Of a stretch of DNA of 64,000 nucleotides, positions 52,789-61,615 are shown piece after piece; the stretch's first letter is position 1; each line of letters begins with the position of its first letter. Below the pieces are notes generated by a model. It was not told the origin of the DNA. It ran no database searches and saw only the letters and a list, made by a program, of their open reading frames with translations. Location of the stretch: positions 62,001 to 126,000 of the forward strand of contig NZ_JBPSEG010000006.1 of assembly GCF_051488665.1 (NCBI RefSeq), given 5' to 3'. The stretch is from Melioribacter sp051488665. GTDB taxonomy: Bacteria > Bacteroidota > Ignavibacteria > Ignavibacteriales > Melioribacteraceae. The position numbers and the translations under genes are program-made.

Positions 52789-53817
52789 TTATATCCGTAT
52801 GCTGTTTTTGTTAATCAGGATGTCAATTTTGGTCAGGAACAAATTCTCCGGAATTTCTCTGAAGCATTCCTGATTTTTAGGACACTCGAGCAGATTACAC
52901 ATAATGCAATCGAGATCGTTAAGAATCAGATATTCGTGCCTGTTCCCATACGGTCCCTGATGCAAAGGATTCGTAGGACCGTGAAGCGAGAGTACCGGCG
53001 TATCGATTGCTGTGGAGATATGCATCGGTCCGCTGTCGTTAGCCACAATAAAAGCGCACTTTTTCATCAATGCAGCCATCTGTTCAATTGTAGTAGGAGG
53101 AGCCAGATACGCATCGTCTCCTACGGTTTTTTTAATCCTTATTGCGTCTTCGTATTCCGAAGGTCCCCATAAAATCAACAGCGGAATGTTATATCTTTTG
53201 TTAAGAGCTTTGGAAAGTTCCGCCAATTTTTCGGGCGGACATCTTTTCGACTGCCATCCTCCGGTAGGCGATATGCCTGCGATTATTTTATCTTTCAGAT
53301 TATTTCGTTCCAAAAATTCTTCGGCAAATCGTTCGTCTTCCTTACCGAAATGAAAATGGAGCGCGGAATGATCATTAACGGGTATACCGACCGCTTTGAG
53401 CGTTTCGAGATGTAATTCGGCTGCGTGGAATTTACCCCTTTCATGCGGTCCGTACAGATTGTATCCGTATTTTCTTCCTCTGTACGGAAAACCGATTCTG
53501 TATTTTGCGCCGCTTAAAAATGTGATTTGAGCTGTCGAGGGATTCGAATAGAAATCGAACACAATATCGTAATTTCTTTTGCGTATTTCTGCAATCAACG
53601 CCAGCTTCTTAAAAATCCCCGACCTGGGATAAATCAAAACTGAATTAACCTGAGGAAGCCCTTTCAACCAGCTGACCGAAGGCTTATCCGTCAGATAATC
53701 GATTTTAGCTTCAGGGAAAAAATTCAACAGACTGTCGAGCACGACTGTTGAAAGAACAACGTCTCCGATACCGCGTAATTTTATAATAAGTATTTTTTTT
53801 ATCGATTTATCGGTCAA
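52789..53817 (-). CDS. GT9 glycosyltransferase (heptosyltransferase II-like)
   Basis: A 342-residue GT9 enzyme. It has ILIIKLRGIGDVVLSTVVLDSL at the front, GISPTGGWQSKRCPPEKLA in the linker, and ANDSGPMHISTAIDTPVLSLHGPTNP at the donor site, closely following WaaF-type enzymes. Near the C-terminus is CIMCNLLECPKNQEC. It is the first gene of the three-GT9 run and is divergent from the xylanase gene. Confidence 0.9.
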   Translation of the reverse strand: MTDKSIKKILIIKLRGIGDVVLSTVVLDSLLNFFPEAKIDYLTDKPSVSWLKGLPQVNSVLIYPRSGIFKKLALIAEIRKRNYDIVFDFYSNPSTAQITFLSGAKYRIGFPYRGRKYGYNLYGPHERGKFHAAELHLETLKAVGIPVNDHSALHFHFGKEDERFAEEFLERNNLKDKIIAGISPTGGWQSKRCPPEKLAELSKALNKRYNIPLLILWGPSEYEDAIRIKKTVGDDAYLAPPTTIEQMAALMKKCAFIVANDSGPMHISTAIDTPVLSLHGPTNPLHQGPYGNRHEYLILNDLDCIMCNLLECPKNQECFREIPENLFLTKIDILINKNSIRI

Positions 53818-53875
53818 TTTACGTCCCGTATTAAATTACATCAAAAATAGGAAAAAAAGCTTACAGGCGAAAACC

Positions 53876-53888
53876 GTATTTCAAATAC
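53876..53888. promoter_or_regulatory. Short dyad upstream of the xylan genes
   Basis: GTATTT-C-AAATAC lies about 74 nt before the GH10 ATG in the 144-nt divergent gap to the GT9 operon. It could be a regulator site for the xylan genes; the match is short and the region is AT-rich. Confidence 0.25.
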
Positions 53889-53961
53889 CTTTTTTAAAAA
53901 TATTTTGAAAAATTTTCTTAATCTTGTCGTAACAAATTTACAAAAATATAGTGGGGGACTA

Positions 53962-55086
53962 ATGAAGTTATTGACAGCTTCGATTCTATTTTCTTTATTA
54001 TTCACAGCATTGCCCGCCGAATTGAATTCCCAGACGCTAAAAGAAGCATTCAAAGAATATTTCTTAATCGGAGGCGCAATCAGCGATTTCCAGGCGGCGG
54101 GTAAAGAGCCGGAAGCTCTTGAACTGGCGGCGGAACAATTCAATACAATAACGCCGGAAAATATGCTTAAATGGGAAAGAGTTCATCCCGAGCCGGGGAA
54201 ATATAACTTTGAACTTTCTGATAAACTGATAGAATTCGGTCTGAAAAACGGCATGTTTATCGTTGGACATACGCTCGTCTGGCACAACCAAACTCCCGAC
54301 TGGGTCTTTAAGGACGACAACGGTAATTATCTCGACAGGGAACAATTGCTCGAAAGATTAAGAGAACATATTCATACCGTTGTCGGCAGATACAAAGGAA
54401 AAATTAAAGGATGGGACGTAGTAAACGAAGCCGTCGATGAAGACGGTTCTTTGAGAAAGAGCAAATGGCTCGAAATTATTGGGGAGGATTATATCGAAAA
54501 AGCTTTCGAATATGCTCACGAAGCCGATCCGGAAGCCGAGCTCTATTATAACGACTTCAATACCTGGCACAAAGCCAAAAGAGACGGCATTATGAAATTA
54601 GTCAGAAATTTGCTCGATAAAGGAGTTAAAATCGACGGCATCGGTCTGCAAGGACATTGGGGATTGGACTATCCGTCTTTGGACGAACTCGACGAAAGTT
54701 TGCAAGAATATTCTTCGACCGGCTTGAAAATAATGATTACCGAACTCGACATTAACATTCTTCCGACTCCGAATAATTATACCGGCGCAGAAATAACCAA
54801 AAGCTTTGAACAACAGAAAAAATACAATCCTTACCCGGACGGACTTCCTGATTCGATGCAAACAGTATTGGCGGAAAGATACGCCGAATTATTCGGAAAG
54901 TTCCTCAAATATCGCGATTCTATCACACGAGTTACATTTTGGGGAATTCACGACGGACATTCATGGCTTAATAACTGGCCCATTAGGGGAAGAACTTCGT
55001 ATCCGCTTTTATTCGACAGGGAACTCAAACCAAAACCGGCTTTTTATGCCGTTATTAAAACCGTAAAAGAAATCAATTGCAAATGA
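53962..55086 (+). CDS. Secreted GH10 endo-1,4-beta-xylanase
   Basis: Cleaves internal beta-1,4 bonds of xylan outside the cytoplasm. The 374-residue protein begins at ATG 53962, which has GGGGG 4 nt upstream; a TTG 57 nt earlier lacks a ribosome site. A signal peptide covers about residues 1-23. The GH10 acid/base is Glu156 in WDVVNEAVDED and the nucleophile is Glu261 in MITELDI; ENMLKWERVHPEPG and LVWHNQTPDW are other family marks. No carbohydrate-binding module is attached. The next gene, 10 nt on, is a GH67 glucuronidase. Confidence 0.96.
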   Translation: MKLLTASILFSLLFTALPAELNSQTLKEAFKEYFLIGGAISDFQAAGKEPEALELAAEQFNTITPENMLKWERVHPEPGKYNFELSDKLIEFGLKNGMFIVGHTLVWHNQTPDWVFKDDNGNYLDREQLLERLREHIHTVVGRYKGKIKGWDVVNEAVDEDGSLRKSKWLEIIGEDYIEKAFEYAHEADPEAELYYNDFNTWHKAKRDGIMKLVRNLLDKGVKIDGIGLQGHWGLDYPSLDELDESLQEYSSTGLKIMITELDINILPTPNNYTGAEITKSFEQQKKYNPYPDGLPDSMQTVLAERYAELFGKFLKYRDSITRVTFWGIHDGHSWLNNWPIRGRTSYPLLFDRELKPKPAFYAVIKTVKEINCK

Positions 55087-55096
55087 GGAATGAAAA

Positions 55097-57259
55097 ATGA
55101 AATATCTATTCTCGATTCTTATCTTTATAGCAGCGTTCAACATTACGCAAGCGGAAGACGGTTACAAACTCTGGCTCGGATACAATAAAATTGAGAATCC
55201 CGTTGTAATTGAAAAATACAGGCGGACAATAAAAGGATATTTGTTTAAAGGCAATTCGCCAACGATCAAAGCCGCCGAAGAAGAATTGAATCTCGCAATG
55301 AATAAATTATTGGATTGCGAAATACATGCTGTCGATAATTTACGTTCAAACGTAATATTAGCGGGAACGTATAAAAATATTATGTTGAATTTGCAGGAAG
55401 AAATAAGCAATAAATTAAAGACCATTGGCGACGAAGGATATATAATTAACACACTTGAAACGGAAGGTAAACAAATAATATTAATTACGGCAAACTCCGA
55501 TATTGGCGTACTGTACGGAACATTCCACTTTATTCGTCTTCTGCAAATGGAAAGCGATATCGACAATTTGAATATTGTCGAATCGCCTTTGATAAAACTG
55601 CGACTCTTAAATCATTGGGATAATCTGGACAGAACTGTAGAAAGAGGCTATGCGGGTTTTTCTATTTGGAACTGGCATCTTCTTCCGGATTATATCGATC
55701 CGCGTTATAAAGACTATGCCAGGGCAAACGCTTCGATCGGGATCAACGGAGCGGTATTGACGAATGTAAACGCAAATTCATGGGCGCTTACCGAACAGTA
55801 CCTCAAAAAAGTTGCGGCATTGGCAAACGTATTCAGACCATACGGAATTAAAGTATATTTAACGGCGCGTTTCAGCGCGCCGATTGAAATAGGGAAATTA
55901 TCGACTGCCGACCCGTTGAATCCCGACGTGCGAAAATGGTGGAAAGAAAAAGCCGGAGAAATTTACGGACTGATACCCGATTTCGGCGGATTCCTTGTAA
56001 AAGCAAATTCGGAAGGTCAGCCAGGTCCTCAAAATTACGGCAGGTCTCATTCGGACGGCGCGAATATGTTGGCAGAAGCTCTCGAACCGTACGGCGGCGT
56101 AGTTATGTGGCGCGCTTTTGTTTACGATAACAACGTCCCGGAAGACAGGGCAAAGCAGGCTTATAACGAATTCAAACCGTTCGACGGAAAATTTAAGGAT
56201 AATGTATTAATCCAGGTCAAAAACGGACCGATCGATTTTCAGCCTCGAGAGCCGTTTCATCCGCTTTTCGGAGCGATGCCCGAAACTCCTCTTATGATGG
56301 AATTTCAAATTACTCAGGAATATTTAGGGCAGGGAACGCATCTGGTATATCTGGCGCCTCTTTTCAAAGAATGCCTCGAATCCGATACTTACGCTAAAGG
56401 AGCGGGTTCAACCGTTGCAAAAGTCATCGACGGTTCTTTGGACAATCATACTTTGACGGGAATTGCGGGCGTATCAAATATCGGCAACGACCGTAACTGG
56501 ACGGGACATCTTTTCGGGCAGTCGAACTGGTATGCTTTCGGACGCCTTGCCTGGAATCATAATCTGACTTCCGATCAAATTGCAGATGAATGGATACGTC
56601 TTACATTCGGCAATCGCGATGATATTATTGATATGATTAAAGATATAATGCTGTCATCAAGGGAGAACACTGTTAATTATATGACGCCGCTCGGACTCCA
56701 TCATATTATGGGCTGGGACCATCATTACGGACCGGCTCCCTGGATTAAAGATAAACCCCGCGCCGACTGGACTTCGGTCTATTATCACAGGGCGGACAGC
56801 AACGGTATCGGTTTCGACCGAACCGTAAAAGGCAGTAACGCCGTCAGCCAATATCATCCGCCGGTATCTGAAATTTTTAATTCGCTCGAAAAATGTCCGG
56901 AAAAATATTTGCTCTGGTTCCATCATGTACCCTGGGATTATAAGTTGAAATCGGGCAAGACATTGTGGGAAGAATTGTGCAATCATTATTATGCGGGTGT
57001 CGATTCCGTAAGGTCAATGCGTAATAAATGGAAACAACTCAAAGGCAAGATTGACGACGAACGTTTCGATCACGTAAGCATGTTGATGAAAATTCAGGAA
57101 GACGAGGCTGTCTGGTGGCGTAACGCGTGTGTTTTATATTTTCAAACTTTCTCTAAGCTTCCGATACCGGAAGGATTCGAGAAGCCGGATAAGACGCTTG
57201 AATATTATCAAAGTCTTGAATTCCCGTACGCGCCGGGAATTCGTCCAAAATGGCATTAA
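55097..57259 (+). CDS. aguA: GH67 alpha-glucuronidase with a signal peptide
   Basis: Removes (4-O-methyl)glucuronic acid from the non-reducing end of xylooligosaccharides. The 720-residue length fits GH67. An N-terminal signal (MKYLFSILIFIAAFNITQA) is clear, which suggests periplasmic location. Family marks are VKANSEGQPGPQNYGRSHSDGANM, GPIDFQPREPFHPLFG and MMEFQITQEYLG with the catalytic acids. It acts after the GH10 enzyme on its products. The stop overlaps the convergent RqcH gene by 4 nt. No sugar transporter or xylosidase gene is in the window. Confidence 0.94.
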   Translation: MKYLFSILIFIAAFNITQAEDGYKLWLGYNKIENPVVIEKYRRTIKGYLFKGNSPTIKAAEEELNLAMNKLLDCEIHAVDNLRSNVILAGTYKNIMLNLQEEISNKLKTIGDEGYIINTLETEGKQIILITANSDIGVLYGTFHFIRLLQMESDIDNLNIVESPLIKLRLLNHWDNLDRTVERGYAGFSIWNWHLLPDYIDPRYKDYARANASIGINGAVLTNVNANSWALTEQYLKKVAALANVFRPYGIKVYLTARFSAPIEIGKLSTADPLNPDVRKWWKEKAGEIYGLIPDFGGFLVKANSEGQPGPQNYGRSHSDGANMLAEALEPYGGVVMWRAFVYDNNVPEDRAKQAYNEFKPFDGKFKDNVLIQVKNGPIDFQPREPFHPLFGAMPETPLMMEFQITQEYLGQGTHLVYLAPLFKECLESDTYAKGAGSTVAKVIDGSLDNHTLTGIAGVSNIGNDRNWTGHLFGQSNWYAFGRLAWNHNLTSDQIADEWIRLTFGNRDDIIDMIKDIMLSSRENTVNYMTPLGLHHIMGWDHHYGPAPWIKDKPRADWTSVYYHRADSNGIGFDRTVKGSNAVSQYHPPVSEIFNSLEKCPEKYLLWFHHVPWDYKLKSGKTLWEELCNHYYAGVDSVRSMRNKWKQLKGKIDDERFDHVSMLMKIQEDEAVWWRNACVLYFQTFSKLPIPEGFEKPDKTLEYYQSLEFPYAPGIRPKWH

Positions 57260-58833
57260 TCTACGACTTCGCATCCGGGAGGTATTTCCGGTTTTACCAG
57301 AAGTACCTCCTCTTTTAACAAAGCGACTTTTCCGGGTACCATCCCTTTTTTCTTTACTACGTACTTTTTAAAAGTATAACTGACGGGCGCCAGTCCTGCG
57401 GTTTTAGCTTTGCTGTAGAACGCCGCAATCGAAGCTGCTTTTTTCAAAACCGGTTTCGGTACGGCTTCTTTCGGATTATCCGTGCGTAAAACCAGATGCG
57501 AACCCGATACGGAACGGGCGTGAAACCAGTAATCGTTTTGTTTGGCAAAACGGAGAGTGAGTTCGTCGTTGTTTCTGCTATCCTTGCCTACGTAAACATG
57601 ATACTTTCCGTCGATAATAAAATGTCTGAAATTCGGTCTCGATTTATCTTGAATTTCCATCTTCTTTTTAATCCCGAGTTGTTTTTCGATGTTTTTCAAT
57701 TCTTCTAACGTAAGTTCTTTATCGAACTTTTCGTTTAATTCCTTAAGGCTTTCAAATTTATTCTTCAGTTCATCATAGAGTTCAATCGATTTTTCATATT
57801 CAATTTTTTCCGATTTTGCTTTTTCGAAATATCTGTCGATGTTTTTTTGCGGAGACAATTTCGGGTCGAGTTTTATTGTTACGCTATTGCCTTCCATATC
57901 TTTTAAATCAATTTTATCCAATCCTTTTTTAAGCGCGGAAATATTTATAAGAAGAAGGTTGCCGTAATTTGAATATTCTTTCTCTCTCGAACCGTTTTCT
58001 ATTCTCGACTTAAGATTATTAAGCTTCCCGGACAATCTTTCCAATTCATTGGCAATATATTTTTTTAAAGTCGCCGTCAAAACTTTCTCTTTCGACAACG
58101 AATAATAATTCGACAGATATGCGTTGATCGCCTCCTGATAAGAATCGTACTTACCGATCAGTTCCGCGTCCTCGTCCGGATACGGCTGAAAAATCAACGA
58201 CGCGCCCGCTTTGTCCTTTGCGACTATTATATCGTTAAACAGAATATCCGTAATCAGCGATTTCAGTTCGACGCCTTTCTCCAGGAACTCCGTCTTGATT
58301 TTTCTGTCGATGAATTTATAATTACTCTTTAATTCTTTGGTATTCATGCTTTGCAGATCGTTCAAAATATGGTCGTATGAAGAAACAAACTCACACTTTA
58401 TTATTTCATCGGCTGTCGCTTTCAACTTATTGTCGTCGGTTTTCTTGAAAGGGAAGAAGTTGTTTTCCGGGTCTTGAAGAATAATGTTGGTATTTGCGCC
58501 TCTGATTAAAAAATAGAAATTAAAGTTGTCGCATGAGAATTTTATAATCCGGTCATTTTGGGCAATTTCAATTTTATTAATTCCGGAAGGCAAAAACTCT
58601 TCGAAGAAATTTTTATAATTTTTTTTGGCTTTCGAATGAGAGTCTTTCACGATTAAATAAGGCATTTGCGAATTTGCGGAAATGATTAAATGTCTCTTTT
58701 CGAAGTCGTATTTTGGAATGGAAATAAAAAGCTTATCTTTTTCCTGAGTATAAATTTCTAGGATCGAATTACCGCTAATCGATTCGTTAAGTTCGATTAC
58801 CGCTCTTAAGAGATAAAGATAATTTTTGAACAT
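57256..58833 (-). CDS. rqcH: RqcH/NFACT-family ribosome quality control protein
   Basis: A 525-residue NFACT protein: an N-terminal NFACT-N domain, a long coiled-coil middle (about 240-380) and the NFACT-R domain with DYWFHARSVSGSHLVLR. RqcH binds stalled 50S subunits and recruits tRNA-Ala to make Ala tails that mark the chain for decay. Older annotations call it a fibronectin-binding protein. The start abuts the sugar nucleotidyltransferase gene (4 nt). Confidence 0.9.
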   Translation of the reverse strand: MFKNYLYLLRAVIELNESISGNSILEIYTQEKDKLFISIPKYDFEKRHLIISANSQMPYLIVKDSHSKAKKNYKNFFEEFLPSGINKIEIAQNDRIIKFSCDNFNFYFLIRGANTNIILQDPENNFFPFKKTDDNKLKATADEIIKCEFVSSYDHILNDLQSMNTKELKSNYKFIDRKIKTEFLEKGVELKSLITDILFNDIIVAKDKAGASLIFQPYPDEDAELIGKYDSYQEAINAYLSNYYSLSKEKVLTATLKKYIANELERLSGKLNNLKSRIENGSREKEYSNYGNLLLINISALKKGLDKIDLKDMEGNSVTIKLDPKLSPQKNIDRYFEKAKSEKIEYEKSIELYDELKNKFESLKELNEKFDKELTLEELKNIEKQLGIKKKMEIQDKSRPNFRHFIIDGKYHVYVGKDSRNNDELTLRFAKQNDYWFHARSVSGSHLVLRTDNPKEAVPKPVLKKAASIAAFYSKAKTAGLAPVSYTFKKYVVKKKGMVPGKVALLKEEVLLVKPEIPPGCEVVD

Positions 58834-58837
58834 GGCG

Positions 58838-60088
58838 TCAATACTTACGTTCTTTTTCCGAAAGCTCGAAAACCTGTCTCAATAACTTCTCGTCGCTTTC
58901 TGTAAATTCAACATTTCGTCTCGCTGTTACAATGCGCGCAAGCTCAATCGATTTATCGATATCGAAGACTGACATCTCGTCAATACAGCCCCACGTAAAA
59001 GAAGGAATGAATTTCGGCGGAAATCCGTTTCCGAATACATTGCACATTACTCCGCAAACTGTGCCGGTATTGAATTTTGTACCGATGGCGCTTTTCGAAT
59101 GGTCTCCCATTATTAATCCGAGGAAGCGAAGTCCGGTATCGATTTTTTTGCCGTTCAATGTTACGGTAATGTTGCCGTAATTATTTTTCAGGTCGCTGTT
59201 ATTTGTTCCGGCTCCCAGATTAACCCAGCTTCCCAGATAAGAATGGCCAAGAAAGCCGCCGTGCTGTTTATTCGAATAAGAATGAATAATCGAATCTTCC
59301 ACTTCGCCGCCCACTTTGGAATATTTACCGATAGACGCGCCGTGGTAGATTGTACTGTTGGCTTTGATGATTGAATTTCTTCCGATATAGACGGGTCCTT
59401 TTATCACGCTGTTCGACATTATATGAACGTTTTCGTCGATGTAAACCGGTCCCTCCGAAGCGTCGATAAAAACAAACGGTTCAATTTTAACGTCCTTGCC
59501 GATGTGAATCGATTTTTTGTGTTGCAGTTCCACCTTCTTGAATTTAGGATGAACCGCCGTTTTCATGTTGCCCGAATACTTTTTCAGAGTTTTGAAATCG
59601 TTCTCTATTTCTTTTGCGTTATAATTTATCAAATCCCACGGATATTGAATAATCCCGGCTTCGATTTCTTTTTCTTTAAAATGAATATCGTCGAAATGGG
59701 GAAGAAAATCCTCGTCGTAAATTTTGTTAAGTTTATCCGCGTTGATAATTCCCGCAATAAAATTCTTATCCGATACCAGCGCTTCACCGGCTTGCAATTT
59801 CCCTATCTGCGACCGGAGGTCTCTGTTCATCAAAACTCGTCCGTTTATCATAAGAACATCTCCGGCTTCGGGCAGAAGGTTGATGCGGTAATCTTTCTTT
59901 TTTTCCCGGTAATTTTCTTCGAGATACTTCCTGCAGGTAAGATAAAATTCACTTCCCTTAAAAGAGCGCTCGATTTTTGAGAGCAGACTGAAAATGCCAG
60001 TTCTCAACTCGTAAACGGGTCTTAGATAAGAAAGTGGTAATAAATCCCGAAAACCAGTATCTTCAAATATTAAAATTATCTTTTTCAT
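58838..60088 (-). CDS. GlmU-like sugar nucleotidyltransferase with left-handed beta-helix
   Basis: A 416-residue protein. It starts IILIFEDTGFRDLLPLSYLRPVYELRTG, a non-classical nucleotidyltransferase-like front seen in putative GlmU-related proteins of Bacteroidota. Residues about 190-370 form hexapeptide repeats (ISKxV-like turns: VHIMSNSVIKGPVYIGRNSII). The late LGAGTNNSDLKNNYG resembles the GlmU acetyl-CoA region. It probably makes or acetylates a sugar nucleotide for cell envelope synthesis; the substrate is not evident. It is divergent from the PASTA gene. Confidence 0.85.
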   Translation of the reverse strand: MKKIILIFEDTGFRDLLPLSYLRPVYELRTGIFSLLSKIERSFKGSEFYLTCRKYLEENYREKKKDYRINLLPEAGDVLMINGRVLMNRDLRSQIGKLQAGEALVSDKNFIAGIINADKLNKIYDEDFLPHFDDIHFKEKEIEAGIIQYPWDLINYNAKEIENDFKTLKKYSGNMKTAVHPKFKKVELQHKKSIHIGKDVKIEPFVFIDASEGPVYIDENVHIMSNSVIKGPVYIGRNSIIKANSTIYHGASIGKYSKVGGEVEDSIIHSYSNKQHGGFLGHSYLGSWVNLGAGTNNSDLKNNYGNITVTLNGKKIDTGLRFLGLIMGDHSKSAIGTKFNTGTVCGVMCNVFGNGFPPKFIPSFTWGCIDEMSVFDIDKSIELARIVTARRNVEFTESDEKLLRQVFELSEKERKY

Positions 60089-60199
60089 AGTTATTCCTTA
60101 GTTTAAAGAAAACTTATGAATTTTTACCCTTATCCTCAAAAAGAGGAAACAAAATCAATCCAAAGTTTATTATTTTTGTTTCTAAAATAGATAAATCAT

Positions 60200-60925
60200 A
60201 TGAAAAATTGGATGAAAAGTTTCTTGATTAAATCGTCCCTGATAATATTGGGATTTGTTGTATTATTTTTCGTTATAGACAAAATTATAATGCCTTATGT
60301 TGTAAGCGCGGACGAATATAAAGTTCCGGACGTTGTTGGACTTCATAAAAACGAGGCTGTGGAAATTCTTAAAAACAGCAAATTGGAACCGATAATAAAC
60401 CGTTCGAGATACGACGAACGATACCCGAAAGACCACGTGATATTTCAAAATCCCAAACCTAAAACTATAGTCAAAGAAGGAAGAAAAATTTATTTGACGG
60501 TAAGCGGCGGACTGCAGAAAGTACAGATGCCTTTTTTAATCAACAAATCGGTGAGAGACGCGCGGATTACACTCGAAAGAATGGGACTTCAGATTGATAC
60601 TCTTATCGAAGTTGAGTCCGAATTACCGGTCGGAACAATTGCCGAACAGGAATATACCGAAGGCTCTTTTATACCAGTCGGCACGAAAGTTAAGCTTAAA
60701 GTGAGCATCGGGCCACAGATTGGCAAAGTACGGGTTCCGAGACTGATAGGGAAATCTTTGTCGGAAGCCGAAGCGATATTAAAGCGTAATTCATTAAGAG
60801 TCGGGCTGAAGACATACATTCATTCGTCAAATTACTTGCCGAATACTGTCGTCGATCAGCAGCCTTCGGAAAACAGTCTCATCAGCGTGGGAGACAGCGT
60901 TAACGTAGTTCTGATTCAAAATTGA
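60200..60925 (+). CDS. Membrane-anchored protein with three PASTA domains
   Basis: A 241-residue protein: one transmembrane segment (about 9-29) followed by three PASTA repeats, each opening with a VPDVVGLHKNEAVEIL-like unit (about 42-108, 109-176, 177-240). PASTA domains bind muropeptides or uncrosslinked peptidoglycan in kinases and PBP2x, but here no kinase or transpeptidase domain is attached. The protein may be a peptidoglycan sensor partner or a periplasmic structural protein. It lies 9 nt before rpe. Confidence 0.88.
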   Translation: MKNWMKSFLIKSSLIILGFVVLFFVIDKIIMPYVVSADEYKVPDVVGLHKNEAVEILKNSKLEPIINRSRYDERYPKDHVIFQNPKPKTIVKEGRKIYLTVSGGLQKVQMPFLINKSVRDARITLERMGLQIDTLIEVESELPVGTIAEQEYTEGSFIPVGTKVKLKVSIGPQIGKVRVPRLIGKSLSEAEAILKRNSLRVGLKTYIHSSNYLPNTVVDQQPSENSLISVGDSVNVVLIQN

Positions 60926-60934
60926 GAGAAAATA

Positions 60935-61603
60935 ATGAACGTTAAAAAGAAATTACTGGCGCCGTCGATTTTGTCGGCTGATTTTACAAACCTGTCGCAA
61001 CAAATTCGTTATGTCGAATTGGCCAATGCCGATATAATTCATTGCGATATAATGGACGGACATTTTGTGCCTAATTTTACTTTCGGACCGATGGTCGTAG
61101 AAGCTGTAAATCGAATTACTGATTTGCCGCTGGATGTTCATTTGATGGTTAAAAATCCCGATAATTTAATTGACAAATTTATCGACGCCGGCGCCGATTT
61201 TATTACAGTTCATCAGGAAGAAGCAGTGCACCTTCACAGAACAATCGAATACATAAAAAGCAAAGGAGCCAAAGCGGGTGTGGCGCTTAATCCCTCGACT
61301 CCGGTCGACACTCTGCAGGAAGTTCTGGAATATCTAGATATGGTTCTGGTTATGTCGGTAAATCCGGGATTCGGAGGACAGAAATTTATCGAAAGGTCAA
61401 TCGATAAAATCGCCGCGCTTGATCGAATAAGAAAAGAAAAAAAATACAATTTCCTGATTGAAGTAGACGGCGGAATATATAACGGCAATATCGAAAAAAT
61501 TTCTAAAGCCGGATGCAATGTTTTTGTGGCAGGTTCGACGATTTTTTGCAGCGACAATATAACCACAGCAGCAGTCGAATTGAAAAATCTGATTAAAAAG
61601 TAG
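60935..61603 (+). CDS. rpe: Ribulose-phosphate 3-epimerase
   Basis: Interconverts ribulose-5-phosphate and xylulose-5-phosphate, which links xylose metabolism to the pentose phosphate pathway. At 222 residues it is the usual length. APSILSADFTNL, HCDIMDGHFVPNFTFGP, LDVHLMV, MSVNPGFGGQKFI and VDGGIYNGNI are the family's barrel motifs with the metal-binding His and Asp residues. It precedes folP by 12 nt. Confidence 0.97.
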   Translation: MNVKKKLLAPSILSADFTNLSQQIRYVELANADIIHCDIMDGHFVPNFTFGPMVVEAVNRITDLPLDVHLMVKNPDNLIDKFIDAGADFITVHQEEAVHLHRTIEYIKSKGAKAGVALNPSTPVDTLQEVLEYLDMVLVMSVNPGFGGQKFIERSIDKIAALDRIRKEKKYNFLIEVDGGIYNGNIEKISKAGCNVFVAGSTIFCSDNITTAAVELKNLIKK

Positions 61604-61615
61604 CGGAGCTTTCTA

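Noticed and set aside
53925..53952. TTGTCG-N17-TATAGT as the GH10 promoter
   Set aside because: Transcription would begin near 53959, past the GGGGG ribosome site and 3 nt before the ATG, so the start signals would conflict. The match is likely chance in AT-rich sequence.
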